A stretch of DNA of 64,000 nt from an uncultured Caryophanales bacterium (GCA_946414655.1 CAMKPL010000001.1:173081-237080), one strand, 5' to 3'; positions 29,926 through 40,419 are shown, numbered from the stretch's first letter. The notes: a model not told the origin generated them from the letters alone. Numbers and translations are program-made.

Positions 29926-31956
29926 TTATTCAGGTTTCTTTACAGCTTTTGGCTTCGGTTCTTTTTTAACTTCGGCTATTGGCTCTTTAGCAACCTTTTC
30001 TTTTTTTGGTTCTTTCTTTTTCAAAGATCCTTCTTTTAGAAGAGTATCAATTTCTTCTGCGGTAATTGTTTCTTGTTCAAGAAGAGTTTCGGCTATCAAA
30101 ATTACATCTTTTTTATTATTTTCAATAATCTCAAGAGCTTTCTTGTGAGCAGAATCAATAATCTTACGAACTTCTGTATCAATTTCAAACGCTACTTGCG
30201 TCGAGAAATTGCGTTGGGTAGATGTGTAATCTCTTCCAAGGAAGACCGAACCAGTATCATGTTCATATTGGATTGGTCCAAGCGAACTCATTCCATACTC
30301 GGTGACCATCATACGAGCAATGCGTGTTGCAACTTCAATATCGTTTGATGCACCGGTAGAAACATCTTTAAAGAAGATTTCTTCAGATGAGCGCCCACCA
30401 AGATAACCAATAATACGAGCTTCTAACTCAGCCTTGCTAAGTAAAAATCTATCGTCTTCTGGTGTCATCAAAACATGTCCGCCTGTACGACCACGCGGAA
30501 TAATTGTGATCTTCTGAACTTTATCCGAATCCTTCAGTTTAAGACCGATAATCGCGTGTCCGGCTTCGTGATAAGCAATTTGCTTACGTTCTTTTTCATT
30601 AAGTCCTTTTGAAGACTTGGCTGGTCCAGCGATACGGCGATCAATAGCCTCATCAATTTCTTTGATGCTAATCATCGGTTTATTGCCACGAACAGCAAGA
30701 ATTGCTGCCTCGTTCATAATGTTTTCAATATCGGCACCACTAAATCCAACAGTTCTCTTAGCAAGAGCTTCAAAATCAACTTTTGGATCAATGAGTTTAT
30801 TACGAGAATGGACTTTGAAAATGGCTTCACGTCCTTTCTTATCTGGTAAATTAACGGTGATGGTTCTGTCAAAACGTCCCGCTCTTAATAGAGCTGGGTC
30901 AAGAACATCGTCACGGTTTGTAGCAGCAATAACGATGATTCCAGAGTTGTCTTCAAAACCATCCATTTCAACTAAAAGTTGATTTAATGTTTGTTCACGT
31001 TCGTCATTGCCTCCGCCTAAACCTGCGCCACGTTGACGTCCAACAGCATCGATTTCATCGATGAAAACTAAACATGGAGCGCATGATTTGGCCTTTCTAA
31101 ACATATCTCTAACACGCCCAGCACCGACACCGACGAACATTTCAACAAAGTCGGAACCGGAAATTGAAAAGAATGGCACACCGGCTTCACCGGCAACCGC
31201 TTTTGCTAATAATGTTTTACCGGTACCAGGATTACCAACAAGAAGAATTCCTTTTGGAAGCTTGGCACCAAATTTAGTAAATTTCCCAGGTTCTTTTAGA
31301 TATTCAACGATTTCCTGCATTTCTGCTTTTTCTTCGTCACATCCTGCAACGTCATCGAATCTTACTTTCGAATTCTCTACTTTTCTTGCACGAGAGCGTC
31401 CAAAATCCATGGCCTTGTTATTTGCACCATTAACAGAGGATGAAAGTCGAGAGAATAAGAAGATCGCGATTAAGACGGTAAAGACTAACGTAATAATTGT
31501 TGGTCCCCAAGAATCCCAGAACGAAACGTTAAAAGCGTATTCGTCTCTAAAATAAGATTTTGATTTCTCGTTTGGGTGATCTCTTTGGAATTTTTCAACA
31601 GCTTTTTCAAGTTGTTCACGTATTGTTGTTGGATCAATTGGTGTTTCACCATATTTATCAAATTCTGTATTAAAAGTCGCAGCATCACATGTAAATGTGA
31701 AAGTAATGGCATTATTGGATTCATCATATCCAGTACCACTGACTTCATACATTGTTTCTTTGTTGTACACTTCAACAGTTTGAATGTTGTTTTTGTTGAT
31801 TTGTTCATAAAGGTTGTTGCGATTCGAATCCCAACGAGTGGTTTTTGTTCCAGTTAAGGCTACAATCATCCACACAAAAGCTCCAATTGCAACAAGAATT
31901 AAGATGTATGGGATGATGCTTCCAATACCTCTTCTTTGACGTTTTTCTTGATCCAT
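29926..31956 (-). CDS. ftsH: ATP-dependent zinc metalloprotease FtsH
   Basis: [23 protein letters not shown]; second region of homology; HEAGHAIIG; low-complexity Lys/Glu/Pro C-terminal tail. Confidence 0.97.
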   Translation of the reverse strand: MDQEKRQRRGIGSIIPYILILVAIGAFVWMIVALTGTKTTRWDSNRNNLYEQINKNNIQTVEVYNKETMYEVSGTGYDESNNAITFTFTCDAATFNTEFDKYGETPIDPTTIREQLEKAVEKFQRDHPNEKSKSYFRDEYAFNVSFWDSWGPTIITLVFTVLIAIFLFSRLSSSVNGANNKAMDFGRSRARKVENSKVRFDDVAGCDEEKAEMQEIVEYLKEPGKFTKFGAKLPKGILLVGNPGTGKTLLAKAVAGEAGVPFFSISGSDFVEMFVGVGAGRVRDMFRKAKSCAPCLVFIDEIDAVGRQRGAGLGGGNDEREQTLNQLLVEMDGFEDNSGIIVIAATNRDDVLDPALLRAGRFDRTITVNLPDKKGREAIFKVHSRNKLIDPKVDFEALAKRTVGFSGADIENIMNEAAILAVRGNKPMISIKEIDEAIDRRIAGPAKSSKGLNEKERKQIAYHEAGHAIIGLKLKDSDKVQKITIIPRGRTGGHVLMTPEDDRFLLSKAELEARIIGYLGGRSSEEIFFKDVSTGASNDIEVATRIARMMVTEYGMSSLGPIQYEHDTGSVFLGRDYTSTQRNFSTQVAFEIDTEVRKIIDSAHKKALEIIENNKKDVILIAETLLEQETITAEEIDTLLKEGSLKKKEPKKEKVAKEPIAEVKKEPKPKAVKKPE

Positions 31957-32037
31957 ACGTATCACCTCTTAATATTGAATAAATTCAAGTTCCGGTACAA
32001 AAATAGTACCAAAACTATTTGTTTTGTAAATCTTTTT

Positions 32038-33252
32038 TTAAAATACAGGGTACTTGATTACAAGTTTTGATGAGTGATTATCTGTATATGTTTCCCTATA
32101 ACGAGGAATATATACGAGCTTACCATTCTTATTATAAAATCCCGGCCACCAGCCTCGTAAAAATGATGGCATTTTCCAGTCGATAAACAGACGTCTAACG
32201 CTGCAGTTGTAGTTGCCGACGGTATACTTTTCTTGTCGCCCGACTGGTTTAATTGTCAAAGGAAAATCTGCAATCGACATATTTCTATCTTTGGTTTCAA
32301 CTTCGAATTCAAAATCAATAAATTTAGATGAAAATTTTCCAGGATTTTTAATTACATATTCATACTTTTCAAACTGATCAAAATCAACCAATAAAACCTT
32401 TTCATACGCTTTTACTAAATGGATACTTCCTGAAATTTTTTGAGCAATATTTGCGTGATTGCTTTCGAAAGATTTTTTGTAGGATTTAATCGAATTTACT
32501 GACAACTTTTTAAAAATATTTCTTTGTTGTAAATTATTTGAAATTTGTAAGATTAAAATTTCGTTTTTTTCTTTTAAAAACTCCTGTAAATCCCAAATAT
32601 TTTGCTGCAAATTTAAGCTATTTTTATTTGGTTGATTTTTATTAAGTTCAGCAATTTGCTTCCTTGCTTTTGCTCTTTCTTTGCGATCCATTTTCTCAAC
32701 AATTTCGTGCCTATATTTATTGCGAGTATACAGGTCGGTTAGGTTTGTCCAATCAATTGAATAAGGAACTTGATTTTTGATGTCATATTCTTCTAGTTCT
32801 TTCTTTGTAAAATTTAACAAAGGTCGAACAATTTTTACGCCAAATAATGTTGTTGTTTCTTCAATGCCAAAACTAGATACAAATGATTTCTTAGACTTTT
32901 GCATCAGATATGTTTCGATAAGGTCGTCCTCCTGGTGAGCAACAGCGACCGCATCGCATTCGTTTTGTTCTAGAACATCTTTGAAAAATTGATAACGAAC
33001 CTTACGTGCCCATTCTTGGAAATTCCCAACATGTTTGATATTTGATGTATCTAAAACAAAACATGGCACGTCATTTTTAAGACAATACTCTTTTAAAGAC
33101 TGCTCTTCAAAATCAGATTCCTTTCGTTTGTGGTAATTCACATGTGCAACAACCACACAATATCCATCTTTTAACATCATATCCAAAAGAGCCATGGAAT
33201 CTGGTCCAAAGGAACACGCAACAACATATTTCTTCTTTTTATCTAAATTCAT
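32038..33252 (-). CDS. tilS: tRNA(Ile)-lysidine synthase
   Basis: VVACSFGPDSMALLDMM (SGPDS-type PP-loop), VAVAHQEDDLIETYLMQ, RPLLNFTKKELEEY. Confidence 0.93.
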   Translation of the reverse strand: MNLDKKKKYVVACSFGPDSMALLDMMLKDGYCVVVAHVNYHKRKESDFEEQSLKEYCLKNDVPCFVLDTSNIKHVGNFQEWARKVRYQFFKDVLEQNECDAVAVAHQEDDLIETYLMQKSKKSFVSSFGIEETTTLFGVKIVRPLLNFTKKELEEYDIKNQVPYSIDWTNLTDLYTRNKYRHEIVEKMDRKERAKARKQIAELNKNQPNKNSLNLQQNIWDLQEFLKEKNEILILQISNNLQQRNIFKKLSVNSIKSYKKSFESNHANIAQKISGSIHLVKAYEKVLLVDFDQFEKYEYVIKNPGKFSSKFIDFEFEVETKDRNMSIADFPLTIKPVGRQEKYTVGNYNCSVRRLFIDWKMPSFLRGWWPGFYNKNGKLVYIPRYRETYTDNHSSKLVIKYPVF

Positions 33253-36200
33253 TGCTCTTTCACTTTCTTAGAAAACTTTTGATATAGCGTTCTAATCACA
33301 ACCACTATTGATTCTAAATCACGAATCCAATTGCCTTCTTTCTTTAGTCTAATCCTTAAAACTTTTTGCAAATAAGTCACAACAATTTTATCCAAATATG
33401 GTTGTAAACTCTCAAAGAGAGCATTACCGATTCCTGATAATTCAGAAAATTTAGAAGACAAAACCAACTCGATACAATCATTATACTCGTTTGTTTTATC
33501 AAACTCTTCTTCTCCTAGATATATATCAATCTTTCTTTTATCGATAAGATTCTCCACTTCTTTTGGAAGACGTCCATAAACATCGCGAACGTGTCGCTTG
33601 ATTTCTTTAATCTCTTCTTCATTTTTAGCGTTTTCAATCTCTTGATAAAGTTGAATTCGGTCTTCGTTTGAAGCGTATTGTTCAGGAATGTATGCATCGA
33701 TTTTAAATAATGTAACAGGCTTTGGTGGTTCAGGAACAACGCCAGTTTTTTTCTCTTCGATAACTTCTTTAAGAAGTTTAAGATATAAATCAAGTCCAAC
33801 CGAATCAATAAATCCGGCTTGTTCAGGACCTAAAATATCTCCAGCACCACGAATCATTAAATCTCGTTGGGCAATCTTATAACCGCTGCCCAATTCAGCA
33901 AAGTCTTGGATTGCTTTTAATCGTTTTTCTGCATTTTTATTAATTTGTTTATATTCATTATAGAAAAGGTATGCATAGGCAAGAGTGTCTCCGCGCCCTA
34001 CTCGACCTTTAATTTGATAGAGTTGAGATAATCCGAAATGATCTGCATCTTCTACAATTATTAAATTTGCATTCGGCACATCGATTCCGTTTTCAATAAT
34101 CGATGTAGCAACCAAAACATCAATATCTCCATTATAAAATCGAATCATCACATCTTCGATGTCCTCTTTGTCCATCTGCCCGTGTACAACTCCAACACGA
34201 GCATAAGGAATAGACCTTTGGATTGCATTTGCAGTTTGATTTATTGAATAAACCGCGTTGTGAATATAGAAAACTTGTCCTTTTCTCGAAATTTCTCTTT
34301 CAATTAATTCTTTAACAACACCCTTATTAAAAGGTGCAACATATGTTTGAATTGCGTTCCTATTTACAGGTGGGGTTGTGATCTGTGAAACGGGACGAAC
34401 ACCAATCAAAGAAAGTTGAAGTGTTCTTGGAATTGGTGTCGCACTCAAAGATAAAACATCAATATTGCTTTTTATCTCTTTAATTCTTTCTTTTTGTTCA
34501 ACACCGAATCGTTGTTCTTCATCTACAACAAGCAATCCCAAATCTTTAAAGACAAATTCTTTATTTAATAATCTATGTGTTCCGATTACAAGATGGATTT
34601 CTCCACTGGCAATCTGTTTCATATAAATTTTTTGTTGTTTTTCAGAAACAAGCCTTGAGATAATGGCAATCTTAACACCATAATTTGCAAACCTGTTCAA
34701 GGCTAACTCGTAATGTTGACGTGCCAACAAAGTTGTTGGGCAAAGAATAGCTGCTTGCTTACCGCTAGAAATGGCTTTAAAAATTGCTCTAAACGCAACC
34801 TCCGTTTTTCCAAAACCAACATCACCGCACAGCAACCTATCCATCACCCTATCTGATTGCATATCTTCCTTAATTTCTTTTATCGCAGTTTCTTGATCGT
34901 GAGTTAATTCGTATGGGAACTCATTCTCAAAATCGCTTTGAATTTGATCGTCTTCTTGAAATTTGAATCCTTTTGCAGTCGCACGTTCGCTATATAGCTG
35001 GTAAAGACGATCAGCCAGTTCGTTGACTCTTTCTTTAATTTTCTTTTTTGTTTTTTCCCAATCTTTAGAGTTGAGGTGTGAAAGCCTTGGCTGAGCGCCC
35101 TCTCTTCCGGCATATTTTCGAACAAGTCTAAATTGAGTTAAAGGAACATAAAGCTTGTCTGTGCCAGCATATTGGATGTTTAAAAAATCTCTATGAATCC
35201 CATCAACCTCAATTGTCTCGATTGAAAGGAACTGACCAATTCCGTAAAATTCGTGAACAACATAATCCCCTGGTTTCAAATCATCAAAATTTTTAAGAAT
35301 GATTCCTTCTTTGAACTTTGAGCTATACCTTGACGAATGACTTTGGAACCCAAACAATTCTCTTGATGAAACAAAGAAGATTTTATCGTCACCAAGTTCA
35401 AAACCTTCATCAAGAGAAAACAGCACAATTCCGACATTTTTCTTAGGAATTGCAGGGGTTTTTAGCTTCTCATATTCGATTTTTCTCTCATCTAAAAAGT
35501 CTTTAACAATGTTATATTGCTGAGTGTTTGAAACACAAAAAATCGTCTTTTTTGCAAGTGGTAAATATGAATCGATAATTAGTTGCAAAGATGGAATATT
35601 TGCTTTGCTAAAAATTAATGGTTTTGTATCAAACTCAATATCATCTGCATGCTCTTTAAATAAGGAACTGGAAAGAACATTTTTTTGATATTTGAGAACG
35701 TGATCAATGTCATCATACATTTCTAAATGAGATGGAAGATTTCCATGCTCAAACATTTCTCTTAGGTACGTTCTTTCTTCTTTCAAAGAGAACTCTAAGG
35801 CAATATCGAATTGTTTCTTATTGTTAATAAAAACGATGTCCGATTCAAAATAATCTAGAATACTGCTGAATCGCTTTTTAATACTTTTAAAATACTTATA
35901 TGTTCGTGGATTAAAAATCTTATTTTCAATTCGCTCAAGATCTCGATTAAAGCAATCGATTAATTTTTCTCCAATATCTTGCCCAAGTTCCTTTTGATCT
36001 TTGACCAATTGTTCCTTCATTGCTGATTTAAATTCGTTTAACTCTAAATCGGAAAATAAACAATCTGTCGCCGGTAAAATTTCAATTTCATCAACGGATT
36101 CCTTCGATGATTGGGTTGCGATATCAAAAAAGTGAATAGACTCGATTTCGTCATCAAAGAATTCAATTCTAATTGGGTGGTTATAATTAATTGAAAAGAC

Positions 36201-36731
36201 ATCGAAAATATCTCCTCGGTGTGCAAATTGGAGAGATTGATCAATCTTATTAACTTGCGAATATCCGGATGAAATAACAAGTTCTTTTAAGTTAGAAATA
36301 TCAACGTGATCTCCAACTTTTAATATCTTTGAATGTTGTAGAAATTCTACTTTGTTTGGAATCGGAGAAATGACCGCTGTTGAATGTGTTACCAAAATAA
36401 AATTTTTTAATTCTTGCACACGGTTTAAAACATATAGACGTTGAGCTAAAAACTCTTTTGAAGATGTTACTAAATCACTTCTCAGAAGATCGTCGCCAGG
36501 ATATAACAAAACATTTTCTTCACCAACAATCGCAGAAATGAAGTCTGCAACCTTTTGAGCGTTATATAAATTTGGACAAATTATTGAGTATTTACCTGGG
36601 CTTTTCGAAAAAACAGACGAAAAAAGCAGGGAAATTCCTGTAGTATCCCCAACGACAAAATTCCCTTTTTTCTCAAGAAGGGAGGTAGCGGCTTTGGAGT
36701 TTAAAACATAATCAACAAGTTTGTTAGTCAG
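33249..36731 (-). CDS. mfd: Transcription-repair coupling factor Mfd; conserved N-terminus extends ~75 codons past the track start, probable CTG start at 36731 or 36734
   Basis: RID domain, SF2 motifs (LLCGDVGFGKTEVAFRA, DEEQRFGV), TRCF domain. Upstream in-frame LLTNKLVDYVLNSK...YSIICPNLYNAQKVADFISAIVGEENVLLYPGDDLLRSD matches the Mfd N-terminus. Confidence 0.93.
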   Translation of the reverse strand: MTNKLVDYVLNSKAATSLLEKKGNFVVGDTTGISLLFSSVFSKSPGKYSIICPNLYNAQKVADFISAIVGEENVLLYPGDDLLRSDLVTSSKEFLAQRLYVLNRVQELKNFILVTHSTAVISPIPNKVEFLQHSKILKVGDHVDISNLKELVISSGYSQVNKIDQSLQFAHRGDIFDVFSINYNHPIRIEFFDDEIESIHFFDIATQSSKESVDEIEILPATDCLFSDLELNEFKSAMKEQLVKDQKELGQDIGEKLIDCFNRDLERIENKIFNPRTYKYFKSIKKRFSSILDYFESDIVFINNKKQFDIALEFSLKEERTYLREMFEHGNLPSHLEMYDDIDHVLKYQKNVLSSSLFKEHADDIEFDTKPLIFSKANIPSLQLIIDSYLPLAKKTIFCVSNTQQYNIVKDFLDERKIEYEKLKTPAIPKKNVGIVLFSLDEGFELGDDKIFFVSSRELFGFQSHSSRYSSKFKEGIILKNFDDLKPGDYVVHEFYGIGQFLSIETIEVDGIHRDFLNIQYAGTDKLYVPLTQFRLVRKYAGREGAQPRLSHLNSKDWEKTKKKIKERVNELADRLYQLYSERATAKGFKFQEDDQIQSDFENEFPYELTHDQETAIKEIKEDMQSDRVMDRLLCGDVGFGKTEVAFRAIFKAISSGKQAAILCPTTLLARQHYELALNRFANYGVKIAIISRLVSEKQQKIYMKQIASGEIHLVIGTHRLLNKEFVFKDLGLLVVDEEQRFGVEQKERIKEIKSNIDVLSLSATPIPRTLQLSLIGVRPVSQITTPPVNRNAIQTYVAPFNKGVVKELIEREISRKGQVFYIHNAVYSINQTANAIQRSIPYARVGVVHGQMDKEDIEDVMIRFYNGDIDVLVATSIIENGIDVPNANLIIVEDADHFGLSQLYQIKGRVGRGDTLAYAYLFYNEYKQINKNAEKRLKAIQDFAELGSGYKIAQRDLMIRGAGDILGPEQAGFIDSVGLDLYLKLLKEVIEEKKTGVVPEPPKPVTLFKIDAYIPEQYASNEDRIQLYQEIENAKNEEEIKEIKRHVRDVYGRLPKEVENLIDKRKIDIYLGEEEFDKTNEYNDCIELVLSSKFSELSGIGNALFESLQPYLDKIVVTYLQKVLRIRLKKEGNWIRDLESIVVVIRTLYQKFSKKVKEQ

Positions 36732-37293
36732 CAGATTTACCTCCGTTATATTTACACATGGCAGCGTTAAAATCTTTTAGCAAAAACTCGCGTATTGCCA
36801 ATGCTGCTTTATTTATTCCTTGGTCGATAAGCGGCTGTTCTTCTTTCGACGGTCTACCCAGAACATAATTAATTGGATCGAAGGTCGGCTCACCAATACC
36901 AATTCGAATGCGTTTAATGTTTTGTGAACCAAGATGGTTAATAATGTTTTGCATACCATTATGTCCACCGCTTGATCCAAAAAGTCTTAATCTGATCTCG
37001 CCAGGTTTGACTGCCATATCGTCATAGACAATCACAATGTCTTCCAAACTAACCTTGAAGTAAGAGACAATTGCTTGAACTGCCTCACCTGACAAATTCA
37101 TATAAGTTAACGGTTCAAATAAGATAATATCTTCGTCATCTAACTTAAATTTGGAATAGCGCCCTTTGAAATCCTCGCGATTAAAATCAACTTGTGCCAT
37201 ATCAGCATAAGCTTCAATTGCTGCGAAACCACAATTATGGCGGGTGTTTTCATACTCTTTTCCCGGATTTCCAAGACCAACAATTAATTTCAT
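36724..37293 (-). CDS. pth: Peptidyl-tRNA hydrolase
   Basis: MKLIVGLGNPGKEYENTRHNCGF...; SGGHNGMQNIINHLGSQNIKRIRIGIG. Confidence 0.98.
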   Translation of the reverse strand: MKLIVGLGNPGKEYENTRHNCGFAAIEAYADMAQVDFNREDFKGRYSKFKLDDEDIILFEPLTYMNLSGEAVQAIVSYFKVSLEDIVIVYDDMAVKPGEIRLRLFGSSGGHNGMQNIINHLGSQNIKRIRIGIGEPTFDPINYVLGRPSKEEQPLIDQGINKAALAIREFLLKDFNAAMCKYNGGKSAD

Positions 37294-37344
37294 AACGATG
37301 TGATTATATCACAAATAAATTACTAGTATGCTACAATTACAAAC

Positions 37345-38253
37345 ATGAAATCTAAAGTTAAAGAAGTTTTAAAAGATGGTGCCGTAGGTGCCGGAATTGG
37401 TTGTGCCGTCATTGTTCCAGGAATTTCTGGAGGCACAATTGCTTTAATTACGGGTGCGTTTAAAAAGATTGTCACGGCCGTTGATCATCTTTTCTCTAAG
37501 CTGTTCTGGAAGAACCTAGCAATATTGATACCATTTGGTATTGGCGCTGTCTTGGCGATTGCTGCACTTTATTTTCCAATAACTCTCGCATTTGAATATT
37601 GTATGCTCGCGATTGTATGTTTGTTTGCCGGTTTTATGATTGGATCCGTTCCAAGCATTACAGACAAAGTCAAAGATAAAAAGACCAACGCAAAAGAAAT
37701 AATTTTTGGTATTTGTGGTTTTATTGTTGTTGTTTTGTTTGGCGTTTTATCTCTTTTATTCAATCTAAACACAGCCGTTCAACAAACATTTGACAACAAT
37801 TCGTGGTATTTATATCCAATAATTTTACTTGTCGGGATCATTTCGTCTACTGGATTAATTGTTCCTGGATTTTCCGGATCAATGCTTTTGATGGTTATTG
37901 GTTTTTACGACAAAATTTTAAATTTAGTTAAACAAATCTCATACGAACCTGGTTTATCTATCCTGCGTTTATTTACATTTGCTGTTGGTGTAGCATTGGG
38001 TTTTGTTCTCTTTAGTAAACTGATGAAAAAACTTTTTGAAAAGTATCCACGAGAAACAAATTTTGTTGTTTTAGGTTTCTTGATTGGTTCAATTATCGCC
38101 ATTTTCATAAATGACCAAATGTTCGATTATTTTAGAGCCTCTTTAGGTACTCTTGATTTTGTTCTTTCACCAATATTCTTAATCTGTGGCTTTATTGGTT
38201 CCTATTCAATTGTTGTTTATATAAGAAAGCACCCCGAAAATGCCGAGAACTAG
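37345..38253 (+). CDS. DUF368 family membrane protein (PopT-type polyprenyl-phosphate transporter)
   Basis: VIVPGISGGTIALITGAFKKIV ... STGLIVPGFSGSMLLMVIGFY: duplicated PGxSG(G/S) motif characteristic of DUF368. Confidence 0.9.
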   Translation: MKSKVKEVLKDGAVGAGIGCAVIVPGISGGTIALITGAFKKIVTAVDHLFSKLFWKNLAILIPFGIGAVLAIAALYFPITLAFEYCMLAIVCLFAGFMIGSVPSITDKVKDKKTNAKEIIFGICGFIVVVLFGVLSLLFNLNTAVQQTFDNNSWYLYPIILLVGIISSTGLIVPGFSGSMLLMVIGFYDKILNLVKQISYEPGLSILRLFTFAVGVALGFVLFSKLMKKLFEKYPRETNFVVLGFLIGSIIAIFINDQMFDYFRASLGTLDFVLSPIFLICGFIGSYSIVVYIRKHPENAEN

Positions 38254-38812
38254 TGATATTAATAAGCAAATTAAAGACGAAAGAAAACAATCAATTTTGG
38301 TTGCTTCTATTTCTTTATTTGCCTTATATAACGATAAGGTGTCGGTGGATATGATTTGCGAAAAAGCAAAGTGCTCACATGGTCTTCTTTATCACTATTT
38401 CCGAGATACCAATAATGTTCTATTTAACATTAGAAAAACGGACGCATATTTAAATCTTAAAGCAAAACTTCTTAACATAGTTGATAACGATTCAGCAATC
38501 GATTCTGTTTACCAAATTGTTGGACATGTGAATGATTGTGTTGAGAAGGCTAAAAACGATGACTATGGTCTCTTATATTTGGTAATTAATGAAGAAGAAA
38601 AAACAAGCTTCAAGAATTCACTTATTGGATATGTAAAAAAGGGACAAGTGCAAAACCAAATTGTTGCTGGCAAACCGGAGAATATTGTCTCTATATTTAT
38701 CAATCAAATTAACGGGGTTTTGCTTAAAAAACTCCTGCAAAAGTCATATAAAGTCGAACTTCCACCTGTCGACAACATTATGCAAATCTTCATTAAAAAA
38801 ACAGTCCGCTAA
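38240..38812 (+). CDS. TetR family transcriptional regulator
   Basis: N-terminal HTH: ILVASISLFALYNDKVSVDMICEKAKCSHGLLYHYFRDTNNVLF. Confidence 0.88.
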   Translation: MPRTSDINKQIKDERKQSILVASISLFALYNDKVSVDMICEKAKCSHGLLYHYFRDTNNVLFNIRKTDAYLNLKAKLLNIVDNDSAIDSVYQIVGHVNDCVEKAKNDDYGLLYLVINEEEKTSFKNSLIGYVKKGQVQNQIVAGKPENIVSIFINQINGVLLKKLLQKSYKVELPPVDNIMQIFIKKTVR

Positions 38813-38830
38813 ATTGAGTGGACTTTTTTT
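38800..38830. terminator. Bidirectional terminator between tetR-like gene and FGGY kinase
   Basis: AGTCCGCT-AAATTG-AGTGGACT followed by TTTTTTT; A-run on the other side. Confidence 0.85.
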
Positions 38831-38836
38831 CAATTA

Positions 38837-40399
38837 TTAATTTTTATCAGCGAATTTTTTAATGTCTTTATAGATGTTTTTTAGACGAGGATATATCTTC
38901 ATATAAGCGTGTCTAAAAAGATAGTCATACTTCTCATGATTTTCCTGATTTGGAAGGAAGACAGAAGTCTGGTGAACCATGCTATCAACAGCTTCTTCAA
39001 CTGTTTTAAATTCCCCCGCAGCAAGGAACCCAGCAATCGCGACACCAAGAGATGAACATTCACCCGTTTGAACCTTGGAAACTGGCAATCCAAAAATATC
39101 TGCTGTAATTTGACAAATGGCTTCGCTATTGGAACCACCACCGGAGATTCTAATTCTCTCAATCTTATGGTGAAGTCTCTTCTTTTCGAAAAGTTCTAAT
39201 CCCTCTCGCAAACAATATGCGATACCTTCTATAATTGCGCGGTAGAAGTGAATCTTGGTGTGAGTTTCTGAGAATCCGATAATTGCACCTTTTGCTAAAG
39301 GTCTTCTTAATCCTGGACCCCAATAAGGTTGAAGAACCAAACCATTACAACCTGGTTCAATTTTTAACATTTCTTCATTTAAATCCTCAAGTTTAACTTG
39401 GGACTGAACTTGTTTTTCCACCTCAGTTGGATTTCCAGCAAATTCACGAGCAAACCAGTTTAACATCCAATAACCACGATAAACTTGAACGTCAAGGTTA
39501 TAGTAACCTGGAATAATCGCTGGGTATGCAGGTAAGAAAGGCTCAGCACTTTTATATTTTTTTATAGGAACTTCAACAGTACAAGCCGTTCCATAAGAAA
39601 TCGAGGCACTTTTATCATCGATAACTCCTAAACCAAGTGTTTCTGCTGATTTGTCAGAGCCACCCGAGAACATCATTAATCTTGATGGTAATCCAGTATC
39701 TTTAGCGGCTTGTTCGGTGATTGTTCCAATAACACCGCCGACAGGAACAATCTCACAAAGTTTTTTATTATCAACGTTAAAAATCTGGCCTTTTAAATGC
39801 TTTTCGGCTTTTTTATACCAAACTCCTTTTTTAAAATCGATTGGCAAATGTCCAGCTTGAGAACACGGCGAGTCAGCATATCTTCCAGTAAGTAACAACG
39901 TTATATACGTTGAAAGCATCATAAACTTGTCTGTTTTCGCCCAAATTTCTGGTTCGTTTTCTTGGATCCAGCGACTCATTGAACGTTTAAGATTTAGTTC
40001 AATGGTTGGTCCCATTCCAACAAGTTTAAAAATGGCACGTGAAAAGGCTGGTAATTTTTTGAGCCCTTTTGCCCTTCTTTCATCAAGCCAAAGAATTACT
40101 GGTCTAAGAGGTTTGTTATCTTTATCTAAAGGAACAACAGAATCTCTAAAGCAGCACATGTTAATACCAATGATGTCTAGTAGTTTTTCTTTGTTTCTAG
40201 AAGCAATTTCTTTGGTTGCTTCACACATTTTCTTGTAATAGTAGTTTGGATCCTGTTCAGCATATCCTGGTTTTTGACTAAAATATGGTGGTTCATATGG
40301 CTTTTTGACTATGTCAACAACATCGCCTTTTTTATTAAATAAACCAGCTCTAACAGACTGTGTTCCAAAGTCAATTGTGAGAATAAGTTTTTCGTTCAT
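38837..40399 (-). CDS. FGGY-family carbohydrate kinase (xylulokinase-like)
   Basis: LTIDFGTQSVRAGLF; WLDERR; ISGGGSNSEAICQITADIFGLPV. Confidence 0.88.
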   Translation of the reverse strand: MNEKLILTIDFGTQSVRAGLFNKKGDVVDIVKKPYEPPYFSQKPGYAEQDPNYYYKKMCEATKEIASRNKEKLLDIIGINMCCFRDSVVPLDKDNKPLRPVILWLDERRAKGLKKLPAFSRAIFKLVGMGPTIELNLKRSMSRWIQENEPEIWAKTDKFMMLSTYITLLLTGRYADSPCSQAGHLPIDFKKGVWYKKAEKHLKGQIFNVDNKKLCEIVPVGGVIGTITEQAAKDTGLPSRLMMFSGGSDKSAETLGLGVIDDKSASISYGTACTVEVPIKKYKSAEPFLPAYPAIIPGYYNLDVQVYRGYWMLNWFAREFAGNPTEVEKQVQSQVKLEDLNEEMLKIEPGCNGLVLQPYWGPGLRRPLAKGAIIGFSETHTKIHFYRAIIEGIAYCLREGLELFEKKRLHHKIERIRISGGGSNSEAICQITADIFGLPVSKVQTGECSSLGVAIAGFLAAGEFKTVEEAVDSMVHQTSVFLPNQENHEKYDYLFRHAYMKIYPRLKNIYKDIKKFADKN

Positions 40400-40419
40400 A
40401 TTTGCTATTTTACCACAAC

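Noticed and set aside
33249-36509. mfd as an N-terminally truncated pseudogene
   Set aside because: The missing N-terminus is intact and in frame immediately upstream; only the canonical start codon is absent.
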